The notes below the pieces were generated by a model, which saw nothing but the letters and a program-made list of their open reading frames with translations, had not been told where the DNA came from and did not search any database. DNA of 11,611 bases from an uncultured Bacteroidales bacterium (GTDB taxonomy: Bacteria; Bacteroidota; Bacteroidia; Bacteroidales; UBA932): positions 1 through 11,611 of the forward strand of contig CAMKTW010000028.1 in NCBI GenBank assembly GCA_946415795.1. Reading direction: 5' to 3'. Below are positions 7,356-11,611 of the stretch, in pieces. Each line of letters opens with the position of its first letter. Position 1 is the first letter of the stretch. A program made the position numbers and the translations under genes.

Positions 7356-8225
7356 CTACTCGGGCCGCATGGTCTTGACGTAGTCGCAGGAGCGCTTGAC
7401 GCTCTCGTAGGGGTCGCTCCCCTCGGGGAATCCTTCCTGCTCCACTATCTGGTATTTCATACCGGCAAGGGATGCATACTTATAGATTTCCGGGAAGGGA
7501 ACGATGTTGGTGGCGGGGTCGCCGACCTCGATTTCATCCTTCACGTGCCACATATAGAAGCGGCCGGGATTGGCCTTGAACAGTTCCACGATATCGGCAC
7601 CGCCCACGGTTGCCCAGTAGAGGTCCAGTTCAAAGAAAACCTTGTCGGGATCGGTGTTGGCCAGCAGATAGTCGTACCAGCTAATCTCGCTGCCGTCTTC
7701 CTGAGTGTACTTGAACTTGAACTCGTTGTCGTGGTTGTGATATCCGAACTTGAGTCCCCGCTCATTGCACATCCCGCCTACCTTATTGTACAACTCGCAA
7801 TAACGCGCCAGGGTCTGGAGAGAATCGCAGGCCATCGCGGGAGCCACTATGGCGATGCAGCCGGCTGCGGCGTGGTGCCCGATTGCACGGCGCCACCAGG
7901 CGACGCAATCTTCCATAGGCGTACGGTCGGGATTGGGACCATTGGTGTGGGAGCAGAGCACCTGCAGCCCTTTAGACTCGCAGCGAGCCTTGAAATCCTC
8001 CGGCGCAAGTCCGTAGAAGAGCCCCGACTCGTCATTGTAATTAGCCATCTCCACAAAAGAGTAGCCGGCCTCAGAAATCTTGGCCAGCCCCTCGTCCAGA
8101 GGATCGAGATACGACCTTACAGAATACATCTGAAGGCCTATAAAATCGTTGGCGCCCTTCTCTTTGCAGCCGGAAGCCGCAAAGAGCGAGAGCGTCAGAA
8201 CGATTGCCGTGAAAAACCTTTTCAT
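7356..8225 (-). CDS. Sugar phosphate isomerase/epimerase family lipoprotein (xylose-isomerase-like TIM barrel)
   Basis: 289 aa, the usual length for a single AP_endonuc_2/xylose-isomerase-like TIM barrel plus signal peptide. Lipobox AASGC (Cys20) anchors it to a membrane, probably facing the periplasm. Candidate metal and substrate ligands in family positions: Glu59 (FVEMANY), His93 (CSHTNG), His163 and His165 (GYHNHDNEF), Glu199 and Asp201 (FFELDLYWATVGG), His227, Lys229 and Asp230 (HVKDE), Glu262 (VEQEGF). All expected acidic and histidine positions are present, so it looks active. Proteins of this family beside DUF1080 and Gfo/Idh genes are thought to act on keto-sugar intermediates, as isomerase or hydratase; which one cannot be told here. 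Last gene of the operon, 17 bp after the DUF1080 gene. Its final 16 codons lie inside the long repeat. Confidence 0.88.
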   Translation of the reverse strand: MKRFFTAIVLTLSLFAASGCKEKGANDFIGLQMYSVRSYLDPLDEGLAKISEAGYSFVEMANYNDESGLFYGLAPEDFKARCESKGLQVLCSHTNGPNPDRTPMEDCVAWWRRAIGHHAAAGCIAIVAPAMACDSLQTLARYCELYNKVGGMCNERGLKFGYHNHDNEFKFKYTQEDGSEISWYDYLLANTDPDKVFFELDLYWATVGGADIVELFKANPGRFYMWHVKDEIEVGDPATNIVPFPEIYKYASLAGMKYQIVEQEGFPEGSDPYESVKRSCDYVKTMRPE

Positions 8226-8242
8226 GGCAACTATGTCAGAGA

Positions 8243-9004
8243 TTAGAGCTCCTTAACCTTAAGGTTGCGATACCAGACGGTGTCACCGTGGTCCTGAAGA
8301 CCGATGTAACCCTCGTGGTTCTCACCACCTACGTTGAGGATATACTGGTAAGACTCGGGCATATTAGCCTCGGAGAACTTGCTGTTGTTGATCATCTCCT
8401 CCCACTTGGAGGTCCAGAGGTGATACTCAACTACAGGCTCGCCGTTCTGATAGTGGATAACAGTACCGTCATACACCATAATCTTGGCAGTATTCCACTC
8501 ACCTGCGGGCTTTGCGTTCTGCGGGTTTGCAGGGATGATGTCATACAGGGAAGCGCTCTGGCGGTTGCCGTCGCGACCCAGCTTAGCGTCGGGGTGACGC
8601 TCGTTGTCAAGAATCTGGTACTCAGGGCAAGTCTGGAAGATAGAAAGACCGGGAACCTCCTGTGAGAGATAGAAGACGCCGGAGTTTGCACCCTCGGAAA
8701 CCTTCCACTCAAAGGTGAACTCAAAGTTTTTGAACTTGGTGGTATAGATGATGTCACCGCCGTCAACTGCGCCGGCCTCTCCACGGCCGCTGCCGTTGAT
8801 CTTGATGCAACCGTCCTCGATGGTCCAGGCACCGGGAACGTGGTCGGTGTTATAACCGCGCCAGCCGTCAAAAGTCTTGCCGTCGAAGATTGCTACCGCA
8901 TCATCTGCAGGTGCATCAGCTGCTTTCTTCTGGTTTTTACCTTTGCAACCACTGATGGAAAGCACTGTGAGGCAGATAACTGCCAATGCAAATAATTTCT
9001 TCAT
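8243..9004 (-). CDS. DUF1080 / 3-keto-disaccharide hydrolase family lipoprotein
   Basis: 253 aa: lipobox SISGC (Cys20), a short Lys/Ala/Asp-rich linker, then one complete DUF1080 domain (PF06439, concanavalin-like beta sandwich) from about residue 37 to the end. Family signatures seen: FDGKTFDGWRGY, GDIIYTTKFKNFEF, GANSGVFYL, CPEYQILDNERHPDAK, ASLYDIIPA, GEWNTAKI, and the terminal GYIGLQDHGDTVWYRNLKVKEL block (its strand motifs). The family is now associated with cleaving 3-keto-glycosides. No acidic surface-export signal follows the Cys, so a periplasmic location is likely. It sits 25 bp after the oxidoreductase and 17 bp before the isomerase, in one operon. Start chosen for the MKKLFALAVI signal peptide; the leader is A/T-rich without a Shine-Dalgarno site, as is usual in this phylum. 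Confidence 0.92.
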   Translation of the reverse strand: MKKLFALAVICLTVLSISGCKGKNQKKAADAPADDAVAIFDGKTFDGWRGYNTDHVPGAWTIEDGCIKINGSGRGEAGAVDGGDIIYTTKFKNFEFTFEWKVSEGANSGVFYLSQEVPGLSIFQTCPEYQILDNERHPDAKLGRDGNRQSASLYDIIPANPQNAKPAGEWNTAKIMVYDGTVIHYQNGEPVVEYHLWTSKWEEMINNSKFSEANMPESYQYILNVGGENHEGYIGLQDHGDTVWYRNLKVKEL

Positions 9005-9029
9005 ATTTCTGTTATAAAATAGTTATTGT

Positions 9030-10529
9030 TTAGTCGGGCATATTAGGCAGTGCGTAACCCTCGCGGTAAGTGTGCTTGATAAGCTCTGCTGCGAAAGCCT
9101 GTGCATTGATAGGATCGGTGTATTTGTCCTCGAAAGTTGGGTGACCGTCGTGTACGCTGAAGCCATCCTTAACCTTGAACTGGATAGTCTCGTCGGGGTT
9201 GATGTTGGTGAACTTCATATTCTTGCCGTCCCAGGCGAGCTCGCGGTTGAGGCCCTGCAGACGAACTGCGAGAACACCCATTACAACCATCTCGTTCAGA
9301 GGACCCGCAAACTGGAAGTCAGACTTGCAAGGTACGCGGTTCTCCTTGGACTCTTTGCAAGCGCGGACGAAGTCCATATGGTGATCCTGATTCTCTACCT
9401 CGCGGGTAGTGCTTGCTGCGGGGATGGGTTTGCCGCTGAGCAGCCAGGGGTTTACACCATAGCAGCCGCATACCAGGACATCCTTGGTTCCGTAGAAAAT
9501 AGCTGCACCGCCGCTCTGGTTCATATTCCTGCCGATAGGCCAGCCTGCAGGGAAGTCAGGCTTCAGGCCGCCGTCGTACCAGGTAACCTCAACCTCGGGC
9601 ATAGCCACCTTGGGCATATTGTCACGGGCGGGGAAGCGGAACTTAACTATCTGTGCGTTAGGTGCGCAGTCAATCATCAGGTTGGTAGAGCTACCCTGGC
9701 ATGCAACGGGGCTGCCGAGCTTGAGGGCGTCAACTACCGGCTGAAGGATGTGGCAAGCCATATCTCCGAGTGCACCCGTACCGAAATCCCACCAGCCACG
9801 CCAGTTCCAAGGGTGATAGATGGAGTTGAAGGGACGATACTTGGCGGGGCCGATGAACAGATCCCAGTCGAGAGTGTCGGGGATGGGATCCACGCCTGCA
9901 GGAGTCTCCAGACCCTGGGGCCAGATAGGACGGTCGGTGAAAGCGTCAACCTTGCGGACCTCACCGATGAGACCGCTCTGGATAGCCTCAATCACCTGAC
10001 GGGTGGAGTTGAGAGATGCACCCTGGTTACCCATCTGGGTTGCAAGACCGTTAGCTGCAGCCAGTTTGGTGAGCAGACGGGTCTCATAAACAGTGTGGGT
10101 CAGAGGCTTCTCGCAATATACATGCTTGCCCATTGCAAGTGCCTGAGCTGCGATGCAGGCATGAGTGTGGTCTGCAGTACCTACTACTACTGCGTCAAAC
10201 TCGTTGCCGATCTCGTCGAACATCTTGCGGTAATCTTTGAACTTCTTTGCGTTGGGGAAGCGTGCCATCTCGTTGGCTGCATAGTTCCAGTCGCAGTCGC
10301 ACAAAGCGACGATGTTCTGGGACTCCATACCGTTGATGTCAGCTGCACCACGGCCGCCGATACCTACACCTACGATGTTGAGCCTGTCTGTTGCGGCAGC
10401 TTTTTTAGCCTTCTTGGGCTCTGCTGCGGCAGCAGAAGTTGACCAGAACGGAGTAGAAGCGATGGCGGCAGCACCTGCAGCCATTGCGCTTGTTTGAAGG
10501 AATGACCTTCTTGACATGTTTTTACTCAT
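9030..10529 (-). CDS. Tat-exported Gfo/Idh/MocA family oxidoreductase
   Basis: 499 aa NAD(P)-dependent sugar dehydrogenase-like protein. Twin-arginine signal at the start (SRRSFLQ, Arg7-Arg8, then an Ala-rich stretch to about 37), so it is exported already folded with its cofactor. Rossmann nucleotide-binding motif GVGIGGRG at 54-61, GTADHTH at 117-123, and the family hallmark EKP at 140-142. The C-terminal half has WWDFGTGALGDMACH (about 246-260), where Asp256 and His260 fit the active-site region. In this context it probably oxidises the C3 hydroxyl of a glycoside (or reduces the 3-keto product). A second ATG at codon 5 (10517) would also keep the twin arginines; I kept the longer form. It follows the two-domain DUF1080 gene by 38 bp. 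Exact substrate unknown. Confidence 0.92.
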   Translation of the reverse strand: MSKNMSRRSFLQTSAMAAGAAAIASTPFWSTSAAAAEPKKAKKAAATDRLNIVGVGIGGRGAADINGMESQNIVALCDCDWNYAANEMARFPNAKKFKDYRKMFDEIGNEFDAVVVGTADHTHACIAAQALAMGKHVYCEKPLTHTVYETRLLTKLAAANGLATQMGNQGASLNSTRQVIEAIQSGLIGEVRKVDAFTDRPIWPQGLETPAGVDPIPDTLDWDLFIGPAKYRPFNSIYHPWNWRGWWDFGTGALGDMACHILQPVVDALKLGSPVACQGSSTNLMIDCAPNAQIVKFRFPARDNMPKVAMPEVEVTWYDGGLKPDFPAGWPIGRNMNQSGGAAIFYGTKDVLVCGCYGVNPWLLSGKPIPAASTTREVENQDHHMDFVRACKESKENRVPCKSDFQFAGPLNEMVVMGVLAVRLQGLNRELAWDGKNMKFTNINPDETIQFKVKDGFSVHDGHPTFEDKYTDPINAQAFAAELIKHTYREGYALPNMPD

Positions 10530-10567
10530 ACTCGGTAAATGTTTATAAAATATTGATTAATTGTTGT

Positions 10568-11611
10568 TTAAAGTCTCTTGACGCGGACGTTGCGGATCCA
10601 CAGGCGGTCGCCGTGGCCCAGGAAGCCGATATAGCCGCTCTTGCGTTGCAGGCCCGGGTGCTCGTTGCCGTCGATAGTGCCGTTCTTGCTGGCCTCCACG
10701 ATGTCACCCTCGGTAACTACCTGGCCGTTTACAGTAACGCGGATGTAGCTCCCTTTCATATAAATCTCTTCGCTGTTCCACTCGCCCACAGGGTTGAGGG
10801 CGTCGCGGTTCTTGGCGGGAATTATACCGTAGAGCGAGCCGTGGTACTGATAAGGTGCCAGCCAGCCCTTGTAGATATCGTTATAGTGGTCCAGAATCTG
10901 AACCTCGTAGCCCTCATAAGCAGAGTCGCCCACGCCGGGAGAGCGGACGCCCACGCCGTTGTTGGCGCCGGGGGTGAGCTTGAACTCAAAACGATAAATG
11001 AAATCGGCATACTCTTCGTTGGTATAGAGGTCACCGACCCAGTTGCCGCCGCGACTGCGGCTCTCTACGGCAATGACGCCGTCTTTCACGTTATAATCGA
11101 CTTTGTTTCCGTGCCACTTGTGAAGGCTGGTGCCGTCAAACAGCATTTCAAAGCCCTCTGCCGCCTCTTCCGGGGTAAGCTTTGTGGGCTCTACGCTCGG
11201 AAGCTCGTGGATGTAAAGGTCGCGGTAAGCGATGCGGCTGCCGTGTGCCTGCAACTCGATGAATTCCTCTGCAGGAATGGGGAGGTCGCGGTTCCAGTAG
11301 TTCTCAAGCACGATGTTGTCCACAACCAGCTGGCCGTTGAGATAAACGGTCACGCGCTCGCCCTGCATACGGATGTAGAAACTGTTCCACTCGCCCACAG
11401 CGTTGTCTGCGATTACCAGGGGGATGCGCTCCGTCTTCTGGTTGTTATAGAGTCCGCCACTGCCGACCTGTGCGCCAACCCAGGTACGGGCGGTGTCCCA
11501 GATCTGTACCTGAGGGCAACTGCGCAGATAGATACCTGCATCACCCTCTTTCTGACCGGGGTAAATCTTCCAGTCGAGATACATCTCAAAGTCTTTGTAT
11601 TTCTTGGTGGT
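10568..11611 (-). CDS. Two-domain DUF1080 (3-keto-disaccharide hydrolase family) protein, 5' end missing
   Basis: The frame stays open to the window edge, and the residues before the first internal Met (TTKKYKDFE) continue the domain, so the true start is outside. 347 residues are visible. First DUF1080 domain, incomplete: about the first 135 residues (GDAGIYLRSCPQVQIWD, GEWNSFYIRM, IELQAHGSRIAYRDLYIHELP). Second, complete, to the C-terminus: FDGTSLHKWHG, GANNGVGVRSP, YEVQILDHYN, GSLYGIIPAK, GEWNSEEIYM, and a closing GYIGFLGHGDRLWIRNVRVKRL-type block. Tandem DUF1080 domains occur in Bacteroidetes. It is the first visible gene of the operon, so any upstream transporter, regulator or signal peptide is out of view. 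Probable role: glycoside cleavage together with the Gfo/Idh dehydrogenase. Confidence 0.88.
   Translation of the reverse strand, partial: TTKKYKDFEMYLDWKIYPGQKEGDAGIYLRSCPQVQIWDTARTWVGAQVGSGGLYNNQKTERIPLVIADNAVGEWNSFYIRMQGERVTVYLNGQLVVDNIVLENYWNRDLPIPAEEFIELQAHGSRIAYRDLYIHELPSVEPTKLTPEEAAEGFEMLFDGTSLHKWHGNKVDYNVKDGVIAVESRSRGGNWVGDLYTNEEYADFIYRFEFKLTPGANNGVGVRSPGVGDSAYEGYEVQILDHYNDIYKGWLAPYQYHGSLYGIIPAKNRDALNPVGEWNSEEIYMKGSYIRVTVNGQVVTEGDIVEASKNGTIDGNEHPGLQRKSGYIGFLGHGDRLWIRNVRVKRL

Larger units (their letters stand above)
6140..7407. repeat. Near-perfect long direct repeat, copy 2 (~1.27 kb)
   Basis: Partner of 2149-3416 at an offset of 3991 bp, same orientation, one substitution found (6187). 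This copy joins the intact isomerase gene to the full-length lipoprotein, so it probably has the original arrangement. Recombination between the copies would delete 3991 bp and leave one hybrid lipoprotein gene, with the left copy's C-terminus, directly after the intact isomerase. Confidence 0.95.

Noticed and set aside
2149..7407. Composite transposon or insertion sequence explanation for the long direct repeats
   Set aside because: The repeats contain no transposase and no terminal inverted repeats, and their limits fall inside host genes. Duplication or gene conversion is simpler.
7248..8246. 332-codon plus-strand ORF over the isomerase and the terminator
   Set aside because: It runs through the hairpin and opposite a well-supported TIM-barrel gene; the product has no recognisable domain or signal.
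9072..10442. 456-codon plus-strand ORF opposite the oxidoreductase
   Set aside because: It is antisense to a gene with clear Rossmann, EKP and Tat motifs; its translation is Cys/His-rich without domain signatures. It is a shadow of the real frame.
10568..11584. Taking the Met at 11584 as the start of the two-domain DUF1080 protein
   Set aside because: It lies in the middle of the first DUF1080 domain and the frame continues upstream to the window edge, with residues that fit the domain and no signal peptide.

Overview
The window looks like a piece of a Bacteroidales chromosome, probably from a gut or other host-associated species; I cannot name the genus. The evidence is the combination of BACON-domain lipoproteins, DUF1080 (3-keto-disaccharide hydrolase family) lipoproteins, a Tat-exported Gfo/Idh/MocA oxidoreductase, A-rich leaders without Shine-Dalgarno sites, and TAnnTTTG-type promoter boxes. 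Every gene I accept is on the minus strand, so transcription runs from high to low coordinates.

Right half (11611 to 7356): a tight operon with gaps of 17 to 38 bp. In transcription order it encodes a two-domain DUF1080 protein (its start lies beyond the window edge), a Tat-exported Gfo/Idh/MocA dehydrogenase, a single-domain DUF1080 lipoprotein, and a lipoprotein of the sugar phosphate isomerase/epimerase (xylose-isomerase-like TIM barrel) family. This gene set fits cleavage of glycosides outside the cytoplasm through a 3-keto-sugar intermediate: oxidation at C3, cleavage of the activated glycoside by the DUF1080 proteins, then processing by the TIM-barrel enzyme. It ends at a perfect 15-bp terminator hairpin at 7285-7318.

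Left half (7355 to 1): two tandem paralogous giant lipoproteins, each with a lipobox, a BACON domain, a Big_2-like domain, a large beta-rich region of unknown family, and a C-terminal leucine-rich-repeat-like ladder. A tract of about 1.27 kb (2149-3416 and 6140-7407, offset 3991 bp) is identical apart from one base. It covers the 5' third of each lipoprotein gene, the promoter, the terminator and the last 16 codons of the isomerase gene. Outside it the two copies diverge strongly. The result is two lipoproteins with the same promoter and the same first 329 residues but different central and C-terminal parts.

Between the two big genes is a 53-codon ORF (3365-3526, minus) in which a lipoprotein signal peptide is joined in frame to the last ~30 residues of the isomerase. 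It looks like the stump of a second isomerase copy, left when one [isomerase + lipoprotein] unit was duplicated and then internally deleted. The left-hand lipoprotein ends at a TAA inside an LRR-like repeat; the homologous reading continues in frame after the stop to the window edge, which suggests a recent truncation.

The most notable things here are this duplicated, recombination-prone arrangement of surface lipoproteins and the glycoside operon beside it.
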